DNA of 64,000 nt, from positions 1,610,232,728 to 1,610,296,727 of the forward strand of contig NC_056725.1 of NCBI RefSeq assembly GCF_019279795.1. The letters run 5' to 3'. Position numbers and translations under genes: made by a program. Under the pieces are notes generated by a model, which saw nothing but the letters and a program-made list of their open reading frames with translations, made no database searches and was not told the origin of the DNA. The stretch is from Protopterus annectens (taxonomy: Eukaryota; Chordata; Ceratodontiformes; Protopteridae). Every line of letters begins with the position of its first letter. Positions within the stretch are counted from its first letter, which is position 1. Below, in pieces: positions 21,738 to 34,375 of the stretch.

Positions 21738-21838
21738 GATCTGCAGTGTTTCTCCCCAGGCCTCTGCTGAAAATAGTCTCTTCCCCAGTCAGACTTTTCC
21801 TATAAACAAATGTTAAATAATAAATTAAATAAAATTTG
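21738..21838 (+). mobile_element. L2 3' tail fragment
   Basis: Contains ctctgctgaaaatagtctc, ccccagtcagac and an ending in aaacaaatgttaaataataaa, the same order as the 3' end of L2-b in complement. Truncated right at the preceding RTE-like fragment. Confidence 0.7.
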
Positions 21839-23070
21839 ACAGCACAAAAGTACAGATTGGGGGGACATTAGGCACCCAGGCTGCTCTTTAGATCATGCAA
21901 TAACGGTACATAAACAGAATCATGTTCTGTACCCTTGGAAATTGGCAACATATTGCTAGTTCTTTGCAGCACCACTAAATACCAGGGTTATATCCAAAAT
22001 ATTACCTTAAATTTAAAAAATAAAAAATAAAGTAAAATATGGAGAAACGTTTCAAACTCTGCACCCTTAACATAGACAGCAGCTTATCACACAGGAACCT
22101 TAACATGCTACACCAACTGAAGAGGTAAAGAACAGTTATGACAGTGATGTAAATATTTTATTGTCAACCATTTCAAATGTTGGGACCCACTACAGTGAGT
22201 TCTGATAAGCAGAGACTGAATGATCAAAAGAATGATCTTGTATATACTAAGTCCAATATGCAATTTCTCACAATATTCTCTTTTCTCCAGGGCATGGTGA
22301 TCTCAAAGTTGATATATATAAGCTTGGGTGGGGGGTGGAAGGCCTTGCCCTCCTAATTGGGAGTGCAGTGAGGAAAAGCGCAATTTTCCAGATTTGTTCT
22401 TTTCCTGCAATTTCAGTAGTTTTTTTGTCTTGTAGACACTCAGCATATCGACTGTTGACATTTCAACAGGGAGCCTTTTTCATCTCAAAACTGCATTATC
22501 CACAATTCCAGGATGCAACTAACTGAGCACCTTCAAAAACTGAAACTAAGGATATAACTAAATGTTAACAGACAATCCATGTGTGTTATTTGTATCTTAA
22601 CACAATAGATTAATTAGCACCTATTACTGAAAGTATGTTGACAACTGATTTTTTAAAGGTGTCAGGTATTTTTCTATCAAAATATTTGCTGTATTACATG
22701 CAAAGACGTTTTAAGTTGTACCTCATCTCTAATGACTCATACATATTTTAGTGTAAACTAATGCACACTTGAGATGTACTCTGTGTTTTGTAACCGACCC
22801 TTAGAATAACCTAAACAGCTATTTTTCACTAAAAAAAGCATTTCAGCATATCATTCAATATGTTACTAAGAAAATATTAGTATGTGTATATTAAGTATAT
22901 ATTGACATCAAGTTTTTGTTTGCTTTATTCTTTTTGGGACTTCAGCTCAGTCATTCCTTCTGGAGGTTATATCCAGACATCAATGGATGATGTGGAAATC
23001 ATGTAGCACAATTGTTCCAGTCAGTAGACCCTCATCAACCAAATCATTCACCTAAAGAGTGAGAGCGAGT
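21839..23070. other. Unassigned sequence
   Basis: About 1.2 kb without a recognised gene or repeat. The open stretch 22335-22526 has no domain. The word ttgacatttcaacagggagc at about 22457 recurs in near-identical form at about 24257, so decayed copies of one dispersed repeat may be present. Confidence 0.4.
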
Positions 23071-23310
23071 CATACCTCTCAACCTCTTAGTGGAATAAAT
23101 CTGGACAAAGTCTGACATAATGATGGGACAAAGGCCCAAAAATAGGGACAGATTTTAAATGTTGCTCTTATAAACTTAGAAAGTTGCTAGAATAATAGGA
23201 TTTGTGTTGATATGCATTTCCTGAAGGTCTGAATCTGAAACTCAAAACCACTAATTTTATGAGAAACAGACCAAAAATATGGGGCAGAATCTGGATAGTT
23301 GAGAGATATG
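23071..23310 (-). mobile_element. Short TIR element (MITE), copy 1
   Basis: Begins catacctctcaacc and ends with the complementary gttgagagatatg. The interior shares gggacaaaggcccaaaaatagggaca, in complement, with copies at 35129-35455 and 50860-51178, so it is in the opposite orientation. About 240 bp, no coding capacity. Superfamily unknown. Confidence 0.75.
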
Positions 23311-25866
23311 GAGTGAGTATTATGGATGTTTCTCCTGTAGAAGGTTGTACCCAATCCCACCTAACCCCCTCCCATTAGGGACTTTCTGTACTTGCTTTCA
23401 ATGCATAGTTAGGAAAACATATTGTGCATTCATATATAATTGTATCATTGACTCAGTGGCACTCACATCATACCAACACTCTCAGCATCCCTGGTCTATT
23501 CCAAGGGTGATCATCTACCTGCTCATAAGTAGTGCTAATGTTATGGCCCAGATACCCCTCTCTCCCTAAGACAGGTGAGGTGACATGAGCACTCAAGCCT
23601 ATCCTGCCCTCAACAAGCCCACCACCCATGTCACTAATCAAATATGTCACCTAGGTTATAACTGGAGCTTCAGCCCTTTGTGCCATAGTTTTGTGCCATT
23701 TTGAGTACTTTTTAGAATAAAAGGCAGAACCTTGCTCTGTTTATATAATTTAATATAGACTCAGAATATTTGCTACCACTGGCAGTGTCGCACACATATA
23801 TTGACTCAGCATTATAAGTAACATCAGAAGCATAATTATTTTTGATGCTAATCATATCACATGGTTAGTGTTTTCTTCATGCATCCCAGTTTAAATACAG
23901 AACTGAATGAAAAAGCAGTTCCTAATGGGGACATTATTGCAAACTACAAAGTAGGCATTGAACTACACTGTGCTTCAGATGAGAGGTAAAACTGCCACCA
24001 ATAAACATTTGTAAATTGTCAAACTTCCTACCAGTAAATTTGACATTCACAATGAAACACAAATCAATGTAAAATGCCAAAAGTTATGGCCACCATTTTT
24101 TCCTTTGTTACAAAATTGGGAAACTGTAACCATTTGAAATGTTTGGACTGGCTGCAAAAAAGAAGTTTAAAGGAGAAGAGTCATTCTGAGATTCCATCTT
24201 CCCCTTTAGAATATTTTTTTTTTGGGGGGGTCACTATTTGGCATTTCAATTATTGACATTTCAGTAGGGAGCTTTGCGAAACATGTATAATACTTTTAAA
24301 TAACATACGACCCTCTTGAAGATCCCTGCGTTTCATCATGAAGAATCACCTGTTTACTCAGAGAGCTTTCCTGTACTGCTCACTTCATCACTTCCTCTCT
24401 GGCTGCTTCATAATGTCACATGCGAAATGAAAGTTGCTGCTTACACTTGCTTGCTGCCAGGTACACTCATGTGTACGTAAATCATCATACTGCTGTCGCC
24501 GAATCACATCAGCAAAGAGAATCATAACTACACTGGAATTTGCATTCTACTGTGTGATTATTTTCAAAAGTTAATCCATAATGTACATTGTATTATCATA
24601 ATTCAAATTGCTTGTATATACAGAAAGCTTTAGTGTGGTCACTCAATTGATCTCATTCTTACCAAATAATGCTTCCCTTACCAAGAGTAAAATATGAATT
24701 ACTCACTCCCTGCTATTACGTCTTGCTGAATTAATGTATAGCAAACTGCAAGTTGTACACTGCTTAGGCAGATATCTAGTGAAGCTGTACTTCAGAGAAT
24801 TTCTTTGCTGTTATGGTTATGCAGTAGAGGTTTAGTTACAGAACACCAATGCATTTTAAAAAAATCATGTTTTAAAGGATAAACAGTATGTTAAACTGAA
24901 AACATTTCTCATATTATAGGTCTTACAATGGGGTGCATTAAAGGTTTTGAGGAAATCAAAACTATGAAGTCTATCTTAGAGAAATGGAACAGTTTTTTTC
25001 TTTTATCATGGTGAATAATTCTTCAGGGATCAGTTAGTAAAAGAAAATACATTCATTCTGATCAAAGTACTCAAATACGTTTATTAGCAGTTACTCTTCA
25101 ATCCTGAGGCTTCTATACAAATCTTAGATGATTTACTTTTCTCTGTTTTGTTTGTGCAATAGTGAAGATAACACGCTTTCAGAAATTTAAAGTGTCAACT
25201 GATTTACCTCAGGTCACTACAGATTGTAAGCATGTGATACTTTTTAAAAAATTTCCATGACAATCCTTACATCAGATATCTTTGTATTTCTGTATAAGAA
25301 TAGCTTTGAAACACTACATAGTTTAAATATATTTAAATTTATGCTTACATGATTTTGTTTCTAACTACTGAATGAGGTAGACATTCAAACTGAAGGGATG
25401 ACTGGAAATACACGAAGGCCTCACTAAAAACTTATACAATTTGATATTATAGAAAGGAGAGACAGCACACTTATTCATTTAAAAATACATTATAGTAGCA
25501 AACCATAAATATCTAGACTTTATTTCACTCCAATGGGGGTGAATTGCTTATTCTCATAAGCTCTGTAAGTTAAAGTAATAACATGGCTACACACATTATG
25601 ATGCAGCTGCTGCCATTTGAAAATCCAGTAGTGTTGTTGGAACTGATGCTTACAGATCAGGCAGAAACAAGTAGCTCATGATAAAACTTCACGTTTAAGT
25701 AGACAATATATTCCTAAAGTATAATTTCTGAAAGGAATTAAGCTTTGAATATTTCAGAGTGAATAAATAAGTCATGCAAATTAGTACAATGTTAACACTT
25801 GCATTTACTTGTTGCTAGAAAATGCAGGCCTAGAAAAAGATATTTGGGAATGTAAGGACTAAATGT
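23311..25866. other. Unassigned sequence
   Basis: About 2.5 kb. No long frame (longest about 74 codons), no recognised repeat. A T-run and G-run occur at 24211-24230. Confidence 0.5.
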
Positions 25867-25925
25867 ATTTATTTATTTTATAGGTAGCTGGACTGATTGA
25901 CAGACCCTTTTCAGCCACAACACAG
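25867..25925 (-). mobile_element. L2 3' tail, degenerate
   Basis: On the minus strand it reads gctgaaaagggtctgtcaat, then an (AAAT)n end, in the same order as other L2 tails. Short and diverged. Confidence 0.5.
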
Positions 25926-26171
25926 GCCAACTGGCAAAGAGTTAGTAAGCAATGCAAATACAAAACAGTAACTTCAAGGTACAGTACAGTAATGTCAACA
26001 TACAGTACTCAATATTGATTAAAACAAACAAATGTGTACAGTTTAAGACATAGGCATATAACTGCAATGTGCTAATTACAGAGATATTATATAGTGCAGG
26101 TGAAGTTCTTATGTTTTCAAACAGATAACTAGAGCATGCTAGTATAGGGTGACTTAGAACACAGGAGAACT

Positions 26172-26478
26172 AAATCATTAATAGTGCATAACTATGAGCA
26201 GCGCCATTGTCTTTAAAGGTAGCACAGCATAAATAAATCATTAATAGTGCATGACTGTGAGCAGGGCCATTGTCTTTAAAGGTAGCACAGCATAAATAAA
26301 TCATTAATAGGGCATAACTAAGAGCAGGGCCATTGTCATTAAAGGTAGCACAGCATAAAAAAATAATTAATAGTGCATAACTGTGAGCAGGACCATTGTC
26401 TTTAAAGGTAGCACATCATAAATAAATATTAGTAGTGCATAACTGTGAGCAGGGCCATTGTCTTTAAAGGTAGTGCAA
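26172..26478. repeat. 63-bp minisatellite, 5 units
   Basis: Five units containing aatcattaatagtgcat, gagcagggccattgtc and aaaggtagcacagcat; unit starts at 26173 and 26236 show the 63-bp period. High identity between units suggests a young array. Confidence 0.95.
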
Positions 26479-26564
26479 GAGAATGCTTTTAAAAGGTGTT
26501 GCTATTGTTTTTATTTGAAATGATTGAGACATTTTTAATTTCTAATCTTCTATTTTTGGCTTTT

Positions 26565-26886
26565 CCCAGTTAGGGGTTGCCACAGCTCATCACCTGTCCG
26601 CTCATGATTGGCAGTGGAGTTTTACAGTGTTGAGTTGCCAGCTCGGTGCTCAGCCTTCCACAGAAGGTGCACACATGCACACACTCACACCTAGGACCAA
26701 TTTAGAGTGTCAAATCCACATACAGCATGTCTTTGGGATGAAACCGGAGCACCCAGAGGAAACCCACGTGACCACAGGAAGGACATGCAGACTCCGCATA
26801 GAAGACACACTAGCCAAGGATCGAAGCGGAGAACCTCTTGCTGTGAGGCGGCAACACTAACCGCTGCACCACCGCGGCTGCCCTAC
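26565..26886 (+). repeat. Dispersed vertebrate repeat with 'gcacccagaggaaaccc' core
   Basis: Contains gggatgaaaccggagcaccc, gaggaaacccacgtgac, acatgcagactccgca and cgctgcaccaccgcgg in order. This ordered set of words is familiar from a widespread repeat of fishes and other vertebrates, usually found as dispersed copies; I do not name the parent family. It has two overlapping open frames (26627-26860 and 26707-26901), which are not evidence of coding. Confidence 0.75.
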
Positions 26887-29334
26887 ATTCTTAATTTCTA
26901 ATATTTCCTCGTAAATTTTTCCAGACTGCCTGGCATAGCTTATAGAAGTAAACATCATAGGAACAAAACTGGTAGCCAGAAAGTATACATCAGTTATAAC
27001 ACTGAAAAGAAGCATATTTTAAAGTTTTCATCTTGGAAGAAAGACTTAAATATGGTATAGCTTTTGCCAGGATGAATGCTTTTAACAAAGGTTGTTACTG
27101 ACACTGTATCTTTATCCCTAAACTTAAAGTTATCAAGACTAAGAATGGGGGTGGGGGCTTAATTTGTCAGTAACTGACAATTCATATAAAACATGAAGTA
27201 GTAAAAAAATACTTTAATCATCAAGAGGAAAACTGTATTTTTCAATGAATGACATCAAAGGTATAGTCCAATATATGATCAATTGATCATTTCAAATGAT
27301 GGCTTTGTTCACAATAAACAAATTCATTATCATGGCTTTAACTAAGAACAGGTCAAGTTTTTTTTACCACTTCAATGATAATCACAATACATGTGCATAT
27401 ATGCATATATACAAAAGATTTATCTTGGAAACTTGTCCATGTTTATCTATCAAGTGGGGACAAAATAGCAAAGGAAGGTTGTGTGAAAGCTTTATTTACA
27501 TAATCATTTATTGCATTCTTTCCTAACATAAGACTTCATCAGCCTCACAACTATATCACTTCTCAACCACTTTATACATAAATACAATCACTTGGCACTT
27601 ATTAAAACACTCAATTAGAAAAACACAATTATTTGTACATCAGATACACTAATGTAATTAAGCATTGAAAAGTATAAAGTTACATAATTAGGATTTATAC
27701 TGTATCCCATATTTCTCATTTTATTAACCCCTACATCTTAATTCTGAGTTGATATTCACAACTATCTTTAACCCAAATGCAAAGTATCTTCTGACAAAAA
27801 TTGCCACTGCATATCCTTAGTATTTGAAATAATTTCTTCATCCTGTCTCTAAGTATACACTGTATATGAAAATAAATCTAAATATTGAATACATTGTATG
27901 CTTCATTTGTACCTTTATTCAGGATTATAATCATTCTTGGTACAAATGACACACTAATCATTTCTAATCTTTAGTGCCAATTTTATTGTAGTTTTGCCAA
28001 TGTAAAATGAAGTATAGCCTTGACATTTTTCTCATAAACATTTACGTATTTTCTTCCAAATAAATTGGCCCTTTGCTATATATTTATAACACATAGCTGG
28101 AATGCATACAGAAATCATGGCACTAATGATTTTCTATGGGAAATACTGATTGCCAAATTGTAATCAACAAGCCAAAACCTTATCCAGTTACTATGCACAA
28201 AATAGTATTAATAGTATAGGAACTTTTCTTAGACAGATAGCAAGTCACAATTACATAATGAAAATTGTGTGCAATTAATTCACAAACCATATGATATCGA
28301 TGGTAAGGGAATGATTATAGGATTAGAGCTGCTTCCAGTTATGTTATTTGTAAAGAAAGGGAGAACTTATTTCAAAGGATGTTAGCTTATGTAGTAATAA
28401 ATATGAATATCATAATAAAAGGAGATTTAGTATGTGACTGAAGGGATAATAATAAAAAAGAAAAAGATAAAAGAACAATGGCAGAAGTTACAAAATATGG
28501 AAACTGGTAACATGGAATAGAAAATTAAGGACACGTAGAAGAGGTACACTGGAATCTGAGATTAATAGTATCAGAAGGAATGCGTATAGCAGGAGATGCT
28601 ATTGTAACAGGTTTTACAAACCATTACAGACCATTTAGCAATATGGATGGAAATAAGTGATAATAGAGAAGGCATTAAAGTAGGAAAGTGTATAAAAATA
28701 ATAGAATAAAAAAGGAAGGAATTGAACTGTACAGTTATGAAGAGGTCATGCTACTATGAAGGCATTTTGTGATAGTTGGCCAGAACAGTGGATTGTATGG
28801 AAAAAGTAAATATAAAATGAGTTTTTTGCATTGGTAGATTAAAATAAGAAAGGAAAAAACAGGAATATGTCAAACACATGAAGAAGTGTTTGAGAATTTA
28901 GAAAACAATGATAGAGAATATTACAAAAAAGAAAAATAAGTTTATAAAAGAAGTTATGAAAAAATCAATTAATTATTCTATAAACAGAAGTATTTATTAC
29001 ACGGTAAAAAGGAAGCGATATCAGCATATTTAAATAAAACACTAAAGGAGAATAGCTTATTGAGAGAGATGAAAGGTAAGTATATATCTAAGAAAGTCAA
29101 AATGTAAATATGCAAATAATGTATTATATAAAAAAGGGTCCTGCTGAACTCTCCAGTCCCAATATTGTTTTAATCCTTTGACGTTCAAATTTTTGTGTAC
29201 AATACCTATGATTTACTAAAATGTCTTTTCTTTGTTTTTTGTAACACTTTAGTTACTCTGTACAAAGTTTAATCACACTTTTCCTTTAAGTTTTGCATTT
29301 ATCACTGTATTTTCTAAACTTTGTAATGGAGCTT
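26887..29334. other. Unassigned AT-rich sequence
   Basis: About 2.4 kb, strongly AT-rich. No recognised gene or repeat family. 28400-29110 is purine-rich on the plus strand (many gaaa and agga words) without a frame. Confidence 0.5.
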
Positions 29335-29428
29335 TTCTCCTCAGGTCTCTGCTGAAAAAGGGCATCTTGCCCAGTCAGACCAACCTGGTTAACAAATGTC
29401 AAATAAAAATAAAAAAAAAAAAAAAATA
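29335..29428 (+). mobile_element. L2 3' tail fragment
   Basis: Reads ctcaggtctctgctgaaaaa, then gcccagtcagac, aacaaatgtcaaataaaaat and a poly-A run. Matches the L2-b 3' end by word order. Confidence 0.75.
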
Positions 29429-29439
29429 AAAAAGATGTA

Positions 29440-29665
29440 AATAAAGAACCCTTACTGTTTTTAATAGATGCAGTAGAATTTTTTAAATCCACATGAGCAA
29501 CAGCCGACTGAAGCAGATGGGACCTCAGCTGACACCTCATCTGAAAGACGATATACACATGATGTTGCATTGTCAACAACCAATCTACTTGGGGTTAAAA
29601 TAGAACCCCAAGCCCTTTGCACCAAAGGCGAGTGCACTTCCTGCTGTACCACTGACAACTAAATG
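29440..29665 (-). mobile_element. tRNA-derived SINE (type 2)
   Basis: On the minus strand the head (right end) reads gtcagtggtacagcagg, then gtgcactcgcctttggtgc, and a T-arm-like hairpin ggggttctattttaacccc. This fits a tRNA-like pol III head with A and B boxes. The body follows with tctttcagatgaggtgtcagctgaggtcc-like words. Its 3' end faces the L2 tail at 29428. It is distinct from the SINEs at 33978 and 36465. No intact tRNA is implied. Confidence 0.6.
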
Positions 29666-29992
29666 TCGTTATCATTCAGAGCTTACATTGCGATGTTTTA
29701 AAAGCAATAAGGATTGTTGTACCACTGAGAAAAAGTGAGAGGTATTAATGGGGACAGAGAAAGAAATCTGGAATGACAGAATAACTATATTATTTAAGAT
29801 CTAATATGTACTATATATCCAGATAAAAAGAACAACTTTCCCAATGTTATCATTTTTTTAAGGATAATTATAACAATATTAAGACATTAGTTCCCTTAAC
29901 AACTCTTAAAAAAATAGAAGTCAAAGATAAAAAGCCTTCAAGTGACCATTTTGTACAATCAGCGTCCATAGCAAAACTTGATCATATATGGA
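29666..29992. other. Unassigned AT-rich sequence
   Basis: Nothing recognised; short spacer before the CR1-c 3' end. Confidence 0.5.
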
Positions 29993-30099
29993 AATAGGTT
30001 CATAGGTTGGTACTAGGCTATCGGCCCTAGGGCCTATACAAGCCTAGCCATAACAATTCCCTGGCTATTTCTTCCCACAGTATTTACTTCCCTGGATCC

Positions 30100-31870
30100 C
30101 TGTCTAGCAGAGTGACTGATGTGATCCCTACAGTGAATTTCCTATCTCCCATCCAATCATCAAGGTTCCTTTTGAAGAGGGCCAAGGAGGCGCTCTGCTT
30201 GACATGTATGGGCAGTCTATTTCAGAGTATGGGGAGTATCTGGGTTAGAAACCTATCCCTCCAGCATGTTTTGTTCATTGTGATGACAAGGCTTAGATCC
30301 CTGGAGGGTGTGTCTCTGAGGGATTGGGATTTCTTCAAGTGTAACATGTCCAACAGCTCTGTGTTTGACATGGCCTTGTATGTTAAGCAGAGATCGCCAC
30401 GGAGTAGACAATATGCGACAGAGAATAGGTGGAGTTTTTTTAGATGGTCAGCATAGGTCATCTGCTTTAGGCCTGTGATTCTTTTAGTGAGGTATTTCTG
30501 CGGCCTTTCCAGTTGTTGCAGATATCTTGAGAGGTACATAACAAATGGGGTGTTGTATTCTTTAATGGGTCTAATGAGGGATGAGTACAATGGGACAATG
30601 ACCTTCTTTTTTCTGGATGAAAAGTCCTTAGTGATGCGGTGCACAAAATAGAAGGATTTCCTGACTGTTGTGGCAATGGGGTTATCAAAGGTGAGACCAA
30701 TGTCCACCTGTGTCCCTAAGTCTCTTATCACACTTTCGGTGTTTAGTGTACTGCCACCTATGTGGTAATTCATGGTTACATGTTTTTTTTTTCCCAAAGG
30801 GAATAACTATACATTTCTTGCACTGAGCTTGAGCCCATGGCTCTGGCACCAAGCATCTGTTTCCCTTTTGTAGAATATCCACATAATTCAGGGATTCAAT
30901 AATGGCTCCCAGTTTGCAGTCATCTGCGAACTTTGTTAGCCAGAATTCCTTAGTTTTGGCCTGTACTTCAGAGAAGTAGATGCCAAACAAGAGCAGTCCC
31001 AGGACTGAACCATGAGGTACTCCACTTGTCACTTGTCTGGAGCTGGATTTGTAGTCGGCTACTTTTGCTGTCTGGGTTGTGTCAGTAAGCTAGTTGGCAA
31101 CCCATCAAGTGACATAGGGATTAATGCCTAGCTTAGTAAGTTTATCTATGATTCCAGAGTGGGGGATGGTGTCAAAGGCCTTGGCGAGGTCCAGCTAGGC
31201 TGTGTGGACCAACTTACCCTTGTCCACAGCTCTGGAGACTGATTCAAAGAAGTCAATCAGGTTCAGGAGACAAGATCAGCCCTTCACAAACGCAAACTGC
31301 ATGGGGTCCAGAGTTTGAAGGTTGCCAATGTCTTTGTTTATAAGTTCCATGATAATACATTCCATGGCCTTGCAGATCAGACCTTGTCAGACTGACGAGG
31401 TGGTAGTTTCTGGGATCCAAGGTGGATTCCCCTTTGTGGAGTGGGATAACTGTAGCTGTGCGCCACTCAGTGGGCATGAAGCCTGAGATGAGGCTATGAT
31501 TAAAAATGACACTTAGGTAAGGTGCCAGTTCATTTTGTATTTCATGTAGTACACAGCCTGGGATGTCATCTGGTCCCATGGATGCTGTATCCTTAGCTTT
31601 GGAGAGTGCATTTTTTACCTGTGTGGCCATTATTACCAGAATTTGGTAATCTTTCCGTATTAAAATGGGCCCTTTAGGGGGTGAGAGGGGGGTGAAATTT
31701 GCACTGAATTGATCTACGAGGATATTGGCAATATCCTTGGGATCAGTATACTTAATGCCATTCTGTTGTAGCTCAGAGCAGATCTGAGCATTGCCATTTA
31801 GAATCTTGACATAGCTATAGAATGCCTTGTGGTTGTCTTTGGAATCTTTGGCAATTTTATTTTTGTAATT
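30100..31870 (-). pseudogene. CR1-c reverse transcriptase (several pieces)
   Basis: RT in at least four frames. N-terminal piece (31630-31253): SKAKDTASMGPDDIPGCVLHEIQNEL, then TEWRTATVIPLHKG (fingers). Middle (about 31250-31040) is disrupted. Palm piece (31032-30685): SGVPHGSVLGLLLFGIYFSEV and LTKFADDCKLGAI (F-A-D-D catalytic box intact). C-terminal piece (30797-30222): DLGTQVDIGLTFD, the thumb and a tail with ITGLKQMTYADHL. The palm box is intact although the frame is not, so this is a recently decayed copy relative to the one at 35580. Confidence 0.85.
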
Positions 31871-32199
31871 AGCTTAGGAGGACTTTATGAGGGATCTCAG
31901 CTTCTTACTGAGGCTGGTAAGGGAGTTTTTTTGCATCCTGGGATATTCTTTTTTTCTGCAACAGTTTCTTCCTTTTGTTGTAAAGTTTGTTTATGGCAAT
32001 GGACCACCAGATTGGCTTCCTTTTTTTGGAGGAGGGCGACTTGGTTCTATTGGGGATGGCACGATTCATACACGAGTGGATGTGCTCATACAGTGGCTTA
32101 GTGTAGGATTCAGCAGTCAAACTTTCAGTTCCCATCTGCATGGGTGTCATGAAGTTTGTCACTTCTGACTTGAGTAGCATGAAGTTGGCTTTGGAGAAG

Positions 32200-32889
32200 T
32201 TTTTTACAGAGGTTTCCTTACTGAGGTGGGATGTGGATGTCAAGGCTGATAAGCTTAAGGTCAGACCTGATCAACGAGGGGGTGACCATAGGTGTGGTAC
32301 ATTGATTTTTCATGTCAGTAATGACCAGATCTAGGATATTGGAGCCCCTGGTGTGACTAAGGATTAGTTTATCCATGGCATTGGAATTTATGAATTCCAA
32401 GAACCGTTGGGCAAAGGTGGTGGTACATGAGTAGTTTTCCCACTTAATAGCAGGGTAGTTGAAATCACCTAGTATTAGGGTGTTTGGTTGTATCTTCATA
32501 TTTTCCAGTATCTTTAGAAAGGTGTAGTGAGAATCTTGGGGCATGGTGGGGGATCTGTAGCAAGCTACAGTTTGAATTGCAGTCTTACCTAGTGTTAGTT
32601 GCACCTGGATAATTTCAGATGCATTGTGTTGGGCAACTAGCCTGCTGCTTTGAATATCCTTGGTGAATATGGACCCTCCTCCACCTTTAGTGTTTCCATC
32701 CTGGTTTGTTGGCCGAAAAGTGTGGAAAGAGTTGCAGCCTGGTATTGCAGTGGTGCTCTCTGGAGCATTGAACCAGTTCTCAGTTACTGCACAGATATCG
32801 ATGTTCTCCATTTTTAGAAGTGCAGCAAGAGAGTGAATTTTGAGGTTTAGACTTCTAGCATTGAGTAGCATTACCTTCAGATTTTGCAT
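32200..32889 (-). pseudogene. CR1-c endonuclease, 223 open codons
   Basis: Uninterrupted frame 32889-32218 covering the whole endonuclease: VMLLNARSLNLKIHSL at the start (N-A-R-S-L), AVTENWF (Glu), GGGSIFTKDIQSS, VACYRSPTMP, LILGDFNYPAIKW (G-D-F-N), SNILDLVITDM and SDLKLISLDI at the end. The last motif should be S-D-H; it reads S-D-L here, so the catalytic His is lost. Preceding ORF1 is in another frame. The domain cleaves target DNA in LINE integration. Confidence 0.88.
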
Positions 32890-32944
32890 GCTTGTACCTG
32901 TTACAGTGGTGGCTTTGTCCTTTGAACTTTGCCTAAAACAGGCA

Positions 32945-33473
32945 CTATAGGGGTGGCAAGAGCCTTAGCCAGTAACGTGAATCCCAGGGGTGACAGGTGC
33001 AGACATCTCTTGCAAAGCATCCTGGTCTGTCAATCATGTTGTCCCAGGCAGACAGATACTGGATCCCTTTTGAATGACACCAGAAGCTTAGCCAGTTGTT
33101 GAAGTCAATCATTTTGTCCTTATACTGTGGTATCATTCTGGGCAAGACAGGATGCTGCTCAGGGATAGGGTCATAGCTGCCTGGGCCCACAATCCGAGAG
33201 CACTTCCATGTCTCTTTTTATGTAGTCCAGGGAGGTATATCTCAAGTCATTCACTCAAACATGGACAATGACAGAGTCATATTTGTACTTGTTGTGGAGT
33301 GACTTGAGTGCATGCGTTATGTGGTGAATCCTGGCACCCAACAGGCAGCTGACTGTAATTTTCTCCTTGTTCAGCCTGGTGAGTGGGACATCAGTGTGCC
33401 GGACTATAGAGTCACCTATGACTAAAGTCTTGGGTATGTTGTCTTGATTAGGGGCTGTTGTTGGGTGGCCCAC
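32945..33473 (-). pseudogene. CR1-c ORF1 SGNH domain
   Basis: Two pieces. 33473-33255 has LVIGDSIVRHTDVPLTRLNK (Ser block) and SVIVHV-like block; 33190-32945 has NNWLSFWCHSKGIQYLSAWD and ends near the D-x-x-H block, whose His region is frame-damaged (RDVCTCHPW). The sequence upstream of 33480 is degraded, so the Cys-rich N-terminus seen in copy a is missing. Confidence 0.8.
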
Positions 33474-33560
33474 TGGTGTTGTGAGCTATGTGACACTTTG
33501 GTGGTGACTGGTGTTTGTTTGCATTTCAAATATTTTACTGTACTGATTTTTTTCATTTGA

Positions 33561-33944
33561 GATTCTTTTCCTCTGCTTGACAGACATTGTGGTACACAGA
33601 AACTGTCACAAAATGTTCTTCCTACAAGGAAAGAATGCAAAACATGATCAGAAAATAGCACATTTTCAGGTCATTATACATGCAATGTTTGTGAAAGGAT
33701 ACATAAGTGAAATACAATGGATGCTAAGTGCCATAAACATTCATTGTCTTCTGACTCTGTATATTTCCTAAAAGACCAGACAGAAGAATGATTCTCACAG
33801 AGAGATCTAGATTCCGTGACAGTTTACAACAAACCAAATGGAATGGCAGTGCTATTTGAAAAAATGTCATGTTTGCTACTTCTTTCCTAATTTATCTATA
33901 ATGCATCACCTGGAAAATAGGCATTTTTGTTTAGTATATATGCC

Positions 33945-33948
<4 letters not shown>
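33561..33948. other. Unassigned sequence
   Basis: Nothing recognised between CR1-c and the TG run. Confidence 0.5.

Positions 33949-33977
<29 letters not shown>
33949..33977. repeat. (TG)n microsatellite
   Basis: About 29 bp of uninterrupted TG/GT directly beside the 3' end of a SINE. Confidence 0.95.
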
Positions 33978-33979
<2 letters not shown>

Positions 33980-34110
33980 TACAGGCAAGTGCTAGGCAAG
34001 CTGCCTTGTCAGGTCATGTTAAGTCTAGTCAATTTCCCTTTTAAAGGTGAGAATCAATCCCTGTATCTTGTGTGTGTGAGGTAAACACCAAACCATTACC
34101 CCACCTCAGA
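33978..34110 (-). mobile_element. tRNA-derived SINE with CR1-like tail, copy 1
   Basis: Minus strand from 34110: gaggtggggtaatggtttgg (A-box region), gtttacctcacac, then gggattgattctcac (B-box region, cf. GGTTCGANTCC). The tail at the left (agtgctaggcaagctgcc, complement) matches the CR1 3'-end word tactaggctatctgccc in order. Same family as 36465-36612, more diverged. Confidence 0.75.
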
Positions 34111-34375
34111 AGGCACACCCTTCTCAGCCACCAGAGAGTGATAAGGATGTGTCAAGAGCTTTACAACTTCTCTCCAGGATCCTGATTCTGCTCCATGGGT
34201 CAAAATTCTGGGAGGAGAGCACTCTCCTATGCTAAGGGGATGAAGGGGGAGTCTACCCACAGCTCTCTCCTGACCTGCTGCATTGAGAATAAAATTGTAA
34301 AACAAAGTTTATATGTTCAAAGGCTATTACGCAGAGTTCAGACGGTAGAATAGTAGCCAAGTCACTAATTTCCAG

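Larger units (their letters stand above)
29993..33560 (-). mobile_element. CR1-type LINE, copy c, about 3.5 kb
   Basis: Minus-strand CR1 with its 3' end at 29993 (aggttcat units) and ORF1 at the right. Endonuclease is the best preserved in the window and RT is in pieces. The right boundary is set at about 33560, where similarity to CR1-a stops inside ORF1, so the copy is 5'-truncated. The 3' region shares ccctccagca and caaggttcctttt words with copies at 6134 and 61812. Confidence 0.85.

Noticed and set aside
22335-22526. Decayed relative of the H1/H4 hairpin core
   Set aside because: Only a short G-rich word and ccctcctaattggg are similar; no inverted repeats found.
30112-30456. Plus-strand frame of 114 codons
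   Set aside because: Antisense shadow of the CR1-c RT on the minus strand.
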